Assembly: GCA_035378845.1 (NCBI GenBank)
Contig: DAOSUP010000001.1
Coordinates: 1 to 64,000 of the forward strand
DNA from: JAKOUL01 sp035378845
GTDB taxonomy: Bacteria; Dictyoglomota; Dictyoglomia; Dictyoglomales; Dictyoglomaceae
Length of the DNA stretch: 64,000 bases
Direction: 5' to 3'
Shown: positions 19,251 to 28,295 of the stretch, in pieces
Layout: each line of letters opens with the position of its first letter
Position numbering within the stretch: the first letter of the stretch is position 1
Program-made: the position numbers and the translations under genes
The notes under the pieces: model-generated
The model's input: the letters and a program-made list of their open reading frames with translations, nothing else
What the model was told of the DNA's origin: nothing
Databases searched by the model: none

Positions 19251-20198
19251 ATGTATCAGAGAGAAGAACTTATAGCTATATGGAGACGTAGAATATCAAA
19301 AATTACAATTTCTATTCTAAAAATCTTGCTTTTTTTAGGACTATCTTATGTATTAATTAGGCCTATACTTTTTATGTTAAGTACTGCATTAAAAAGTAGA
19401 GAAGACTTGATAGATCCTACGGTGGTTTGGATACCTAAGCATTTAACTTTTGAAAATTTTAAGCTTGCTTTTAACTCTTTGAATTACTTTAATGCATTTA
19501 AGAATAGCCTTTTAATTTCTATAATACCAGCTATATTTAATGTTATAAGTTGCTCTATGATTGGATATGGCTTAGCAAGATTTAAGTTTAAAGAAAGGGA
19601 GTTTATCTTTGCTCTTATTCTTTTTACCCTTATTGTTCCTCCACAGGTTCTTCTTATTCCTCTTTATATCTTCTATCAAAAATTTGATATTCTTGGAATT
19701 ATAAGTTTAATAAAAGATGAGCCTCTTAATCTACTTAATACTTATTATCCTATAATACTTCCTACTATATTAGGTGGTGGTTTGAGAAGTGGACTCTTTA
19801 TATATATCTTTAGGCAGTTTTTTAGAGGAATGTCTAAGGAATTAGAGGAGGCTGCTTATGTAGATGGAGCTTCACCATTTCAAACTTACGTGAGAGTCTT
19901 TATACCTAACTCTGTGCCTGCTGTTTTAACTGTTTTTCTGTTTTCTTTGGTCTGGCATTGGAATGATGTCTTTGAACCATCAGCATATATAGGGGACTTT
20001 GAGAAATATACTCTAAGTCTTAATTTAGCTAATATTAAAGCAATAATTACTGGTGGAACTCAGATATGGGATCCTCTATTGATACTTCCTCCTCAATATG
20101 CAGGAGCAATTCTTGTGATATTACCTATGTTGATTTTTTATCTATTTACACAAAGATTTTTTGTGGAAAGTATAGAAAGGACAGGTATAATAGGATAA
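19251..20198 (+). CDS. Sugar ABC transporter permease, MalG/UgpE type (pair 2)
   Basis: Partner permease, 315 residues, 9 nt after the previous gene with AGGAGG before the ATG. A hydrophobic first helix (about 20-45) is followed by the LTFENFKLAF segment, then five further helices. The EAA loop is near residue 200 (KELEEAAYVDGASPFQ). The loop between helices 4 and 5 is expanded compared with pair 1. No ATP-binding subunit is encoded nearby. Confidence 0.92.
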   Translation: MYQREELIAIWRRRISKITISILKILLFLGLSYVLIRPILFMLSTALKSREDLIDPTVVWIPKHLTFENFKLAFNSLNYFNAFKNSLLISIIPAIFNVISCSMIGYGLARFKFKEREFIFALILFTLIVPPQVLLIPLYIFYQKFDILGIISLIKDEPLNLLNTYYPIILPTILGGGLRSGLFIYIFRQFFRGMSKELEEAAYVDGASPFQTYVRVFIPNSVPAVLTVFLFSLVWHWNDVFEPSAYIGDFEKYTLSLNLANIKAIITGGTQIWDPLLILPPQYAGAILVILPMLIFYLFTQRFFVESIERTGIIG

Positions 20199-20230
20199 GT
20201 TTTTTAAATATAAATTAGGAGGTGTTCTAG

Positions 20231-20809
20231 ATGAAAAAGCTTTTTTGGGTAACCTTATTACTTTTTCTTTTGATTTCTTCAGCATTTTCTCAAACATCAA
20301 AAGAGATATTAATTTATGATGGGGAAAAAGAAGGATCAGATCTTGCTTCTATAGGCTTCTGGGCTTCTCCAGATGGTTGTAAGGCAGAAGAAGTAGAAGG
20401 GGTTGCTTTTTCGGGAAAGAAAAGTATAAAAATTCATTTTGTTTGGACCAGTTGGTGGGCTGGTATGGGAATAAATTTTACCAAATGGGATTTAAATAAC
20501 ACAAGTAAAATTTTAGATCTTTCCCAGTTTAATACTTTAGAATTCTATATAAAAGCAGAAAAATCTGACAATTATAATCTCCTTATTACATTGGTAGAAG
20601 CACCTATCAATTCTAATGAAAAAGAAAAATATTCAGGGAAATTTACTATCACTGGAGGAGTTTCTACTTCCTGGACAAAAATTTCTGTTCCTCTTAAATC
20701 TTTTTCAGATGTTGATCTTAAGAGAATATGGGGTATGTCTATTGAAGTTTCTGGGACTCCTGCAGGGGATGCTACTTTATATGTAGATGATATAAGGTTT
20801 GTAAAATAA
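20231..20809 (+). CDS. Small secreted carbohydrate-binding-like beta-sandwich protein
   Basis: A 192-residue secreted protein: signal peptide (to about residue 21, SAFSQ) plus one jelly-roll-like domain. The domain shows the pattern of sugar-binding or CIA30/CBM11-like modules: GEKEGSD near the start, SGKKSIKIHF, a Trp-rich TSWWAGMGINF loop, and the terminal strand ATLYVDDIRFVK. It has no catalytic domain, so it may be a free carbohydrate-binding protein that presents substrate to the GH5 cellulase 16 nt downstream. The exact module family was not determined. Confidence 0.75.
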   Translation: MKKLFWVTLLLFLLISSAFSQTSKEILIYDGEKEGSDLASIGFWASPDGCKAEEVEGVAFSGKKSIKIHFVWTSWWAGMGINFTKWDLNNTSKILDLSQFNTLEFYIKAEKSDNYNLLITLVEAPINSNEKEKYSGKFTITGGVSTSWTKISVPLKSFSDVDLKRIWGMSIEVSGTPAGDATLYVDDIRFVK

Positions 20810-20825
20810 TAAGGAGGAAATTAGG

Positions 20826-22457
20826 GTGAAAAAGACTGTAGTATTTTGTTTATTTATAATATTTATTTTTGTAATAGGAGGAGCAAAAGTGGCTACATAC
20901 AAAGGTGTATTTAACTATAAGACCCCTCACCAAGCAGTAAAAGAGATGGATCCTGGTTGGAATTTAGGAAATTCATTAGATGCAATACCTAATGAAACTT
21001 CTTGGGGAAATCCTAAGACTGAATCCTATATATTTGATGATATAAAAAAGATTGGGTTTAAGAGTGTGAGAATACCTGTTACATGGGTGGATCATATGGG
21101 ACCAGCTCCTGATTATAAAGTGGATAAAGCATGGATGGATAGAGTAGAAGAAGTTGTAAAAATGGCATTAGATAAAGATTTATATGTGATAATAAATGTA
21201 CATCACGATTCGTGGCGATGGTTAAGTGGGGAAATGAAACAAGATAAAGAAGGTACTATTAAGAAACTTGAAAAATTATGGATGCAAATCGCCGATAGAT
21301 TTAAGGACTACTCTGAAAAATTGATATTTGAAACAATAAATGAGCCAGCATATGAAGGATATTCTGATGATGTTGCAGGTGATATTCAAAATGAGGTAAA
21401 TGAAAGAATATTGAAATTAATAAGAAATTCTGGAGGATTTAATGATAAAAGACTTGTGGTAGTTCCTCCTTTATCAACAGATACTTATAAGGCTGAAAAA
21501 TATTTTGTTCCACCAAAAGATCCTAACATTATAATTGGTGTTCACTACTATTCTCCTTGGGATTTTACTGCTGATTGGTGGGGAAGGAAGACATGGGGAA
21601 CTCAGGGAGATAAAGAACAAATGGATAAGGATATCAGGATTGTTAAAGATAAATTTAAAGATTATGCATTTATTATAGGAGAGTATGGATTATATAATGG
21701 GAATAAGCCTGCAGAATGGTACTGGTATGATAATTTGATTAGGGTGGCAAAAAAATATGATATGGCAACTTTTTATTGGGACAATGGTAATAATTATGAT
21801 CGTAGGAATAGACTTTGGAGAGATGAAACCTCAATAAGATTTATAATAAATGCTTCTTATGGTAATCCTAATGCTTTCTTAAATCCTGGAGTTTTGTTTA
21901 TTAAAGAGTCGGAAAATATAAAGGATAAAGAAATAAATATGGAACTAAATGGAAATGAGTTGAAAGATGTATATCTGGGAAGTAAAAAATTAGAGAAGGG
22001 GAAGGATTATGAACTTAATGGGAAAGAAAAGGTTGTATTAAAAAGCTCTTTGATAAAACAGATTTTAAAACCTGGAGAATATGGAACTTTGGGAATCTTG
22101 ACTTTTAAATTTACAAAAAGTGCAGATTATCCTTTAGAAATAGTTCAATATAAAAATCCTGTTCTTTTGGATAAGCCTTTTAATATAGTAACAGGTGTTC
22201 CAAGAGATCTTAATTTTTACATAGCATTTAACGGTACTCGTCTGTGTGCCATAAAAGTATTTGGAGCTAAAGATGGAAAACCTATAAGAGATTCTTGGAC
22301 TCCATATCTTAGGGGGTGGGATGATTTTAGCGTAAATGATCTTCAAGTAACGATAAAAAAGGATGTAGTAGAAAAAATAGATAGAGATGTAAAAATTATT
22401 TTTGAATTCTTCCCTGAAGGAGTTACTTTGGAGACCTCATTAGAAATTTTTAAGTAG
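20826..22457 (+). CDS. Secreted GH5 endo-beta-glucanase (cellulase) with C-terminal X2-like modules
   Basis: Extracellular endoglucanase cutting cellulose or related beta-glucan or mannan. GTG start with AAGGAGG 8 nt upstream, then a signal peptide (to about residue 20). The GH5 barrel (about 35-350) shows GWNLGNSLDA, the SVRIPVTW strand, INVHHDSW, acid/base Glu173 in ETINEPA, GVHYYSPW, and nucleophile Glu286 in IIGEYGLY. Residues about 358-450 resemble an X2/Ig-like module often linked to cellulases. The last 90 residues form another beta-rich segment. The products would be taken up by the importers in the same operon. The finer substrate preference within GH5 cannot be read from sequence alone. 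Confidence 0.92.
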   Translation: MKKTVVFCLFIIFIFVIGGAKVATYKGVFNYKTPHQAVKEMDPGWNLGNSLDAIPNETSWGNPKTESYIFDDIKKIGFKSVRIPVTWVDHMGPAPDYKVDKAWMDRVEEVVKMALDKDLYVIINVHHDSWRWLSGEMKQDKEGTIKKLEKLWMQIADRFKDYSEKLIFETINEPAYEGYSDDVAGDIQNEVNERILKLIRNSGGFNDKRLVVVPPLSTDTYKAEKYFVPPKDPNIIIGVHYYSPWDFTADWWGRKTWGTQGDKEQMDKDIRIVKDKFKDYAFIIGEYGLYNGNKPAEWYWYDNLIRVAKKYDMATFYWDNGNNYDRRNRLWRDETSIRFIINASYGNPNAFLNPGVLFIKESENIKDKEINMELNGNELKDVYLGSKKLEKGKDYELNGKEKVVLKSSLIKQILKPGEYGTLGILTFKFTKSADYPLEIVQYKNPVLLDKPFNIVTGVPRDLNFYIAFNGTRLCAIKVFGAKDGKPIRDSWTPYLRGWDDFSVNDLQVTIKKDVVEKIDRDVKIIFEFFPEGVTLETSLEIFK

Positions 22458-22471
22458 GAGGTTTAATTTGG

Positions 22472-23803
22472 ATGAAAAATAAAAAAGTTCTATTTGTAAG
22501 TATTTTCTTAACACTTTTTGCCTTTTTAAGCCTTGTTCCTGGATTTGGACAAAAGGTATATTCTGTAAAATTTGGGAATTACACCTTAAACATTGATACC
22601 CAAAAATATAGAGGAAAAACTCTTTATGTATGGCAACATTGGCCTGAGGAAGAAAAAAGTAGTATTCCGGGGGTAAGATCTCCTAAACAGGTAAGGGAGG
22701 AGTTTGAGAAAATTACCGGGGTTAAGGTAAAAATTGTATATGTAACTTGGGAAACAAAAGTGGAAAAACAAACTGCAGCTATTCTTTCTGGATCAGGGGC
22801 AGACATAGTTTATATAGATAGCAGACAAAAACCCACATGGATGATGAAGAAAATGCTTCTTCCCCTTAATAAATATATTGATTTCAAAAACAAGGATCTT
22901 TGGAATGCGGTAGGATTCAGAAAAACCATCTTAGATTATTTTACTTGGAGAGGACAAATTTATGCAGTAACAAATATATACAACGATAATGTATTTCCTT
23001 ATATTCTCTACTACAATAAGGAAAAATTTGAGATGGCAGGGCTTCCTGATCCTTTAGATCTTTATAAACAAGGAAAATGGACATGGGATACCTTCTTTGA
23101 TCTTGGGAAACAACTTACCCAAGATGTCAATGGTGATGGTAAAATTGACCAATATGCCTATACAAGCTGGAGAACATATCAGCCATTTCTCTGGAGCAAT
23201 GATGTAGAGATTGTTAAATATATAGGTGGAAAGCCAATTTTTGCTATGGATACTCCTAAAGCATATAGAGCATTTCAAGCAGTATATGATATGGACACTA
23301 AGTATAAAATGAGACCTGCAGATTGGTGGACAGATCCTCAGGGAAGGTTCCAAAAGGCTATTATATGCATGGATTATTGGGGTCCTTGGGATCTTGGTAC
23401 TATGAGAGATGCATTAGGAAATAAGCTTGGAATAGTTCCTTTCCCTAAGGGGCCAGATAGTAAAAAGAAAAGTGCCGATGAGGGAGACGATGCTGCTTGG
23501 GCTATAGCATCTTCTACAAAAGAACCTGAGCTTGCAGCTTTATATCTTCTTTGGACACTCTTGCCTACAGATAAAGAAAAAGAGTTGGTAGTAAAGAATC
23601 AAATTGAAAAAGTTGGAGGAAAAGAAATCTACGATATTTTGATGGATGCTTCTACAAGAGTGGTAATAAATCCTGTAGCAGGAATTCCTGGTTTTACTGA
23701 GTTGATGGATCAAATAGATGTAGCTAATCCAGCAAAGTCTATAAAAGCCTCAAGACCTAAATTTGAGGCTGCCATAAATTCTGTTTTGGAAGGTTTAAAG
23801 TAA
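22472..23803 (+). CDS. Extracellular solute-binding protein (family 1), copy 2
   Basis: Paralog of the protein at 7931-9253, with the same signal-peptide layout, the same SIPG-RSPK-VREEFEKITG segment, the same NGDGKIDQYAY calcium-loop motif and the same C-terminus. Differences cluster in the regions around residues 85-130 and 205-215 (TSWRTYQPFLWSN against TWAVVQPFLYTN), which may alter the sugar pocket. It is the last gene of the operon, 14 nt after the cellulase and before a strong terminator. Having one copy at each end suggests duplication with specialisation for different oligosaccharide lengths or linkages (inference). Confidence 0.92.
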   Translation: MKNKKVLFVSIFLTLFAFLSLVPGFGQKVYSVKFGNYTLNIDTQKYRGKTLYVWQHWPEEEKSSIPGVRSPKQVREEFEKITGVKVKIVYVTWETKVEKQTAAILSGSGADIVYIDSRQKPTWMMKKMLLPLNKYIDFKNKDLWNAVGFRKTILDYFTWRGQIYAVTNIYNDNVFPYILYYNKEKFEMAGLPDPLDLYKQGKWTWDTFFDLGKQLTQDVNGDGKIDQYAYTSWRTYQPFLWSNDVEIVKYIGGKPIFAMDTPKAYRAFQAVYDMDTKYKMRPADWWTDPQGRFQKAIICMDYWGPWDLGTMRDALGNKLGIVPFPKGPDSKKKSADEGDDAAWAIASSTKEPELAALYLLWTLLPTDKEKELVVKNQIEKVGGKEIYDILMDASTRVVINPVAGIPGFTELMDQIDVANPAKSIKASRPKFEAAINSVLEGLK

Positions 23804-23814
23804 GTTAGCAACTT

Positions 23815-23859
23815 GGACCTGCTGGACTCTATATCCCCAGCAGGTCCTTTATTTTTTTA
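23815..23859 (+). terminator. Strong rho-independent terminator of the polysaccharide operon
   Basis: GGACCTGCTGG (23815-23825) pairs perfectly with CCAGCAGGTCC (23837-23847), followed by TTTATTTTTTTA. The stop codon of the convergent kinase gene lies in the loop (23829-23831), so the right arm and T-tract are also kinase coding sequence. Confidence 0.92.
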
Positions 23860-25214
23860 TATTCCTCAAATTTTTCTTCGTATTCCTTTTTACTATTGGG
23901 ATTTATAATATAAAATGATTTTTCTTGAAAGTCATCTATATTTTCAGGATTTATAGCTCTTACAATAGTCCATGCTAAGCCCTTTGAAGTTAGTTCTTTT
24001 TCTGAAGATACATAAAGAGGTATATTTAAAATATTAGCCTTTAGTTCTATTAAGGATTTAAATCTGCTCATTCCCCCTGTTAATATAATCTTTTCCATAT
24101 CTACACCTAAATTCTTAATATTTTCAATAATATCTCTACTTTCGTAAAAGACTCCTTCCCATACAGCTGTTTTTAAATCATCGATGGTGGTGTTATGATC
24201 TATCCCATAAAAGAAACCTTTAATAAGGACATCCTTTTGGGATAGTTTTTCTCCAAGAAGGTATGGGAAAAATAAAACTTTGCTTGATTTCTTTTTAGGC
24301 AATATTTCCCATCTCATGTTTTCCTTTAACCATTTTTTAATCCCTCCAGAGAAGGGGATCCCTGCTATTAGATAATAGAGATCATCTTTTATACATCCCA
24401 CAGAGAAACCCAGTTTCCTTATGTCCTCTTTAAGGAGAGGTTCCCTTGTATGAATTAAATAGGCTTCTGCTGTTCCCCAAGAATCAAGGAGAGAATTTTT
24501 AAGATTAAGGGATAAACTTGCTACAGGGTGATCATGTCCTCCTAATATTATGGGAAACTTAGGTAGGGAAAATTTTCTGGATAAAATGGGGTTGATTTCT
24601 CCTATTATAGTTCCAAGAGGTTGTATTTGGGGAAGTTTTTCTTCTGGAATGTCAAAAGATTTTAGGATCTCTTTGGACCATCTTTTCTTTTTGATATCAA
24701 AAAGAAGCATTCTACTGGCAAGTGTATAATCTGTGACCATCTTATCTGTAAGATAGAAGTTGATGAAATCAACAGCATTTAACCATTTATAGCTTTTTTC
24801 CCATAATTCTTTCTCATATTTTTTTAACCAGAGTATTTTAGCTAAGGAGTATTTGGGAAGTATTTTTAAGCCTGTAATATTGAAGAGCTTTTCTCTTTCA
24901 CACTCAAGAATTTTTAGCTCTTCAGAGCCTTTCTCGCTAAGCCATGAAAAAATTGGAGTTAGAGGATTTCCCTTCTTATCTACTAAAAGTCCTGCCTCTC
25001 CCATTCCTGTTACCGATATGCCTTCTATTTTTTTGTATCTTCTTTCTAAGCTATTAAAAAAGTCGTTAATAATTTTTAAAATAGCAAAGGGATCAATAGT
25101 ATTATCCGACAAGATGGGTGTAGGAAAAGATCTTCTGAGGATTATTTTTCCATTATAATCCCACAAAAATATTTTGAAATTTGTAGTCCCAAAATCAATA
25201 GTAATAAAGTACAT
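23829..25214 (-). CDS. FGGY-family carbohydrate kinase
   Basis: Cytosolic sugar kinase, 461 residues, that phosphorylates a pentose, hexose or polyol with ATP. The N-terminal FGGY lobe starts immediately with TIDFGTTNFKIFLWD, the phosphate-binding motif. Residues ISVTGMGEAGLL and GGHDHPVASLSLNL are family landmarks, and the C-terminal lobe has the ILTGGMSRF adenine/phosphate motif. The substrate cannot be named; xylulokinase- and rhamnulokinase-like proteins all fit. No SD precedes the ATG, and a predicted promoter places the transcript start within a few nt of the start codon (see the promoter at 25223-25251). Its 3' end lies inside the terminator of the convergent operon. Confidence 0.85.
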   Translation of the reverse strand: MYFITIDFGTTNFKIFLWDYNGKIILRRSFPTPILSDNTIDPFAILKIINDFFNSLERRYKKIEGISVTGMGEAGLLVDKKGNPLTPIFSWLSEKGSEELKILECEREKLFNITGLKILPKYSLAKILWLKKYEKELWEKSYKWLNAVDFINFYLTDKMVTDYTLASRMLLFDIKKKRWSKEILKSFDIPEEKLPQIQPLGTIIGEINPILSRKFSLPKFPIILGGHDHPVASLSLNLKNSLLDSWGTAEAYLIHTREPLLKEDIRKLGFSVGCIKDDLYYLIAGIPFSGGIKKWLKENMRWEILPKKKSSKVLFFPYLLGEKLSQKDVLIKGFFYGIDHNTTIDDLKTAVWEGVFYESRDIIENIKNLGVDMEKIILTGGMSRFKSLIELKANILNIPLYVSSEKELTSKGLAWTIVRAINPENIDDFQEKSFYIINPNSKKEYEEKFEEYKKIKDLLGI

Positions 25215-25221
25215 TAGTCTA

Positions 25222-25230
25222 TGATATAAT
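25222..25230 (+). promoter_or_regulatory. Extended -10 promoter for the THEP1 gene
   Basis: TGATATAAT at 25222-25230 is an extended -10 element with a perfect TATAAT. It shares bases with the -10 of the opposing kinase promoter, so the two promoters should interfere with each other. Confidence 0.5.
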
Positions 25231-25251
25231 ACAAAAATTTTTATAATTCAA
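25223..25251 (-). promoter_or_regulatory. Promoter of the FGGY kinase, predicting a leaderless mRNA
   Basis: On the minus strand TTGAAT (25251-25246) and TATATC (25228-25223) are spaced by 17 nt. Transcription would start near 25216, at most a few nt before the ATG at 25214, and no SD is present. Confidence 0.5.
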
Positions 25252-25261
25252 TGGTGAATTC

Positions 25262-25762
25262 ATGAAAATATTTGTTACAGGGAAATCAGGTATAGGAAAA
25301 ACAACTCTTTTAAAAAAGATAAATGAATTTTGTCTTAAAAGAGGAATTACCACTTGCGGATTTATTACAAAAGAGGTTAGGGAAAATAATGTTAGAGTTG
25401 GTTTTACCCTTGTAGATTTGAAAACAGGAGAAAGTTTTGATTTTGCTTCTATATTTAAAGAAACACCTTATAAATTTGGGAAGTATTTCCTTGATATAGA
25501 GAAGTTTAATACCATAATTGAGGATATATTTTGTCAAGAAGGTAAGGTTTTTATTTTGGACGAAATAGGTAAAATGGAGTTTTTATCAAACAGATTTAAG
25601 GAGAGGTTATATTCACTCTTAGAAAGTAACAAAAACATTGTTGCTTCTCTTCATAGAGATTTCATCCCAGATTTCAAAAAGTATGGCAAGATATATTACT
25701 TGACTTATGATAACAGGGATACTGTACAAGAAGAGATTAAAAAAGAACTTATGAATATTTAA
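25262..25762 (+). CDS. THEP1-type nucleoside-triphosphatase
   Basis: Small P-loop NTPase of the THEP1/DUF265 family, 166 residues, which hydrolyses several nucleoside triphosphates in vitro; its cellular role is unclear. The Walker A motif is at residues 7-15 (GKSGIGKTT). Walker B lies in KVFILDEIGKMEF (about 95-107), the family signature. Family members are common in Aquifex, Thermotoga, archaea and vertebrates. Preceded by a weak GGTGA ribosome binding site and by its own extended -10 promoter, 47 nt from the divergent sugar kinase. Confidence 0.88.
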   Translation: MKIFVTGKSGIGKTTLLKKINEFCLKRGITTCGFITKEVRENNVRVGFTLVDLKTGESFDFASIFKETPYKFGKYFLDIEKFNTIIEDIFCQEGKVFILDEIGKMEFLSNRFKERLYSLLESNKNIVASLHRDFIPDFKKYGKIYYLTYDNRDTVQEEIKKELMNI

Positions 25763-25835
25763 AAATTTTTTTAGGTTGATTTCCTACTAAAAAGGTATAA
25801 AATATAATAAGAAAAATTTGGAGGTAGTTTTAAAT

Positions 25836-28223
25836 ATGGCTAAGAAAGTAGAATTACCTATATCGGGTATGACTTGTGCTTCGTGTGCATTGAGGATAGA
25901 AAATACCTTAAAAGAATTAGATGGTATTCAAGATGTAAATGTAAATTTATCCTTAGAAAGAGCAGAGATTTTAGGTGAAGATGTTAATATCTCTGAGATA
26001 AAAAAGAAAATAGAAGATATTGGATATGAAGTGATTACATCTAAAGCTATTCTTCCAATTATTGGAATGAGTTGTGCAAGTTGTGCTAAGAGGATAGAAG
26101 ATGCAGTAAGAAATATAGACGGTGTTGTAAAGGCAGATGTAAATTTTGCTAAGGAAGAACTTTATCTCGAATATATTCCATCTTTAACAAGCTATAAGGT
26201 AGTACAGAAAGTAATTAAGGATATAGGTTATGAGGCTTTGGAACCAAAAAAAGAGGTGTTGGAAAATGTAGAAGAGAAATACAGACAAAAAGAATTAAAA
26301 GATATAAGAAGAAGATTTCTAATAAGTTTGATCTTTACAATTCCTGTCTTTATGGGAAGTATGTTTTTGAAATTTTCTCCTCTACTTCTTTTTATACTTG
26401 CTACCCCTGTACAGATTTATGGGGGATATAGATTTTACAAATTCGCTTTCTCTGCATTAAGGCACAAAACTACAGATATGAATACTTTAGTAGCTTTAGG
26501 AACTACAGCTGCTTATCTTTATAGTGTTTTTGTTACTTTTTATCCATCTTTCTTCTCAGGTATAGGAATATCTCCTGAGGTTTACTATGATACTTCTACC
26601 GTAATTATTACATTTATTCTTCTGGGTAGATATTTAGAGGCTAAAGCAAAAAGTAAAACTTCTCAGTCAATTAAAAAATTAATCTCTTTGAAACCTATGA
26701 CTACTTTTGTTAAAAGAGGAGAAAACTTTATAGAGATTTCTGTAGATGAAGTAGTAAAGGGAGATATAGTTCTTGTGAAACCATCAGAGAGAGTTCCTGT
26801 GGATGGAAGGGTAGTAGAAGGTTTTTCTTCTGTAGATGAGTCTATGCTTACAGGAGAAAGTATTCCTGTAGATAAAAAAATTGGGGATAGGGTTTTTGCT
26901 GGTACTGTTAACTTAAATGGGGTTTTAAAAATTGAAGCAGAGAAGGTGGGAGTTGAGACTACCTTATCTCAGATAATTAGGCTTGTAGAAGAAGCCCAAG
27001 GTAGTAAAGCTCCTATTCAGAGGCTTGTGGATAAAATTGCAAGCATTTTTGTTCCTACAGTAATTGCTATTTCTATCACGACATTTTTAATATGGTATTT
27101 CTTTGGTCCTTCCCCATCTTTTAAGTATGCCTTGGTGAATTTTGTCTCAGTTTTAATTATTGCGTGTCCTTGTGCCTTAGGACTTGCTACCCCTACCGCA
27201 TTAATAGTAGGGGTAGGAAAAGGGGCTCAAATGGGAATACTTATAAGAAATGCAGAGGTTCTTGAGAAGACAAATAAAGTTGATACTGTTATTTTTGATA
27301 AAACAGGGACGTTAACTTATGGGAAACTAATATTAAAAGATGTTATTCCATTAGATGAGATTGATAAGGATAGGATTTTAGAGATTGCTTATTCTTTAGA
27401 AAGATTTTCTGAACATCCCATAGCAAAAGCTATTGTAGAAGACGTAGAGAAATTGGGAATTTCTCCTTTACCTGTAAATAATATAAAGGAGATTCCTGGG
27501 AAGGGATTAGAAGGATCTTTAGAGGATAAAAAATATTTTGTTGGGAGATATGATGGCTTTGAAAAAAGGATAAAAGAAATATCCGAAAGCCTGATTAATG
27601 AAGCTAAAACAGTGGTAATGGTAAGTGAAGATATGAAGCCGATAGGGCTGCTTTCTTTTCAAGATGAGTTGAAGGAAGAAGCAAAGGATGTGGTAAAAAA
27701 GCTTAAGAGTATGAAATACGAGGTAGGTATGATTACAGGAGATAACTTTATATCAGCAAAGATAATAGCAGAAAAATTGGGGCTTTCGTACTTTTTTGCT
27801 GAGGTTTTACCAGAAGATAAAGTAAATAAAGTAAAAGAACTTCAAAATCGTGGTAAAAAAATAGCTATGGTTGGGGATGGGATAAATGATGCTCCCGCAC
27901 TCTCTCAGGCAGATCTAAGTATTGCTATAGGATCCGGAACTGATGTGGCTATAGAAGTTTCTGACATTATTCTGATGGGGGGTGATCTGAAAGGAGTTGT
28001 AAGAGCTCTGGAACTAAGTCAAAAGACTTTAAATACTATAAAGGGAAATTTGTTCTGGGCGTTTGTTTACAATGTAATAGGAATGCCTATTGCAGCAGGA
28101 GTGCTTTATCCATTTATAGGGTTACTTCTTAACCCTATGATTGCTGGAATATCTATGGCATTTAGTTCTGTCTTTGTAGTTTTTAATTCCTTAAGATTAA
28201 CAAGATTTAGGGCTTCTATGTGA
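25836..28223 (+). CDS. copA: Copper-exporting P-type ATPase
   Basis: Pumps Cu(I) out of the cytosol using ATP. The ATG at 25836 is the start because the SD (GGAGG, 25820-25824) lies before it; an upstream TTG at 25818 overlaps the SD. Two N-terminal heavy-metal-associated domains carry Cys14-x-x-Cys17 and Cys80-x-x-Cys83. The membrane core has the transport motif C444-P-C446, the phosphorylation site Asp488 in DKTGT, the TGES motif in the actuator domain, HP in EHPIAKAI, and GDGINDAP. The CPC motif and two MxCxxC domains place it in the P1B-1 group. A small YHS-domain gene follows 72 nt later. Confidence 0.96.
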   Translation: MAKKVELPISGMTCASCALRIENTLKELDGIQDVNVNLSLERAEILGEDVNISEIKKKIEDIGYEVITSKAILPIIGMSCASCAKRIEDAVRNIDGVVKADVNFAKEELYLEYIPSLTSYKVVQKVIKDIGYEALEPKKEVLENVEEKYRQKELKDIRRRFLISLIFTIPVFMGSMFLKFSPLLLFILATPVQIYGGYRFYKFAFSALRHKTTDMNTLVALGTTAAYLYSVFVTFYPSFFSGIGISPEVYYDTSTVIITFILLGRYLEAKAKSKTSQSIKKLISLKPMTTFVKRGENFIEISVDEVVKGDIVLVKPSERVPVDGRVVEGFSSVDESMLTGESIPVDKKIGDRVFAGTVNLNGVLKIEAEKVGVETTLSQIIRLVEEAQGSKAPIQRLVDKIASIFVPTVIAISITTFLIWYFFGPSPSFKYALVNFVSVLIIACPCALGLATPTALIVGVGKGAQMGILIRNAEVLEKTNKVDTVIFDKTGTLTYGKLILKDVIPLDEIDKDRILEIAYSLERFSEHPIAKAIVEDVEKLGISPLPVNNIKEIPGKGLEGSLEDKKYFVGRYDGFEKRIKEISESLINEAKTVVMVSEDMKPIGLLSFQDELKEEAKDVVKKLKSMKYEVGMITGDNFISAKIIAEKLGLSYFFAEVLPEDKVNKVKELQNRGKKIAMVGDGINDAPALSQADLSIAIGSGTDVAIEVSDIILMGGDLKGVVRALELSQKTLNTIKGNLFWAFVYNVIGMPIAAGVLYPFIGLLLNPMIAGISMAFSSVFVVFNSLRLTRFRASM

Positions 28224-28295
28224 GATGAAATTTATGAATAAGAACTTTATAATGGAACAAAAACTATTGTCCCTTAGGAAAGGAGGGATTGTATT

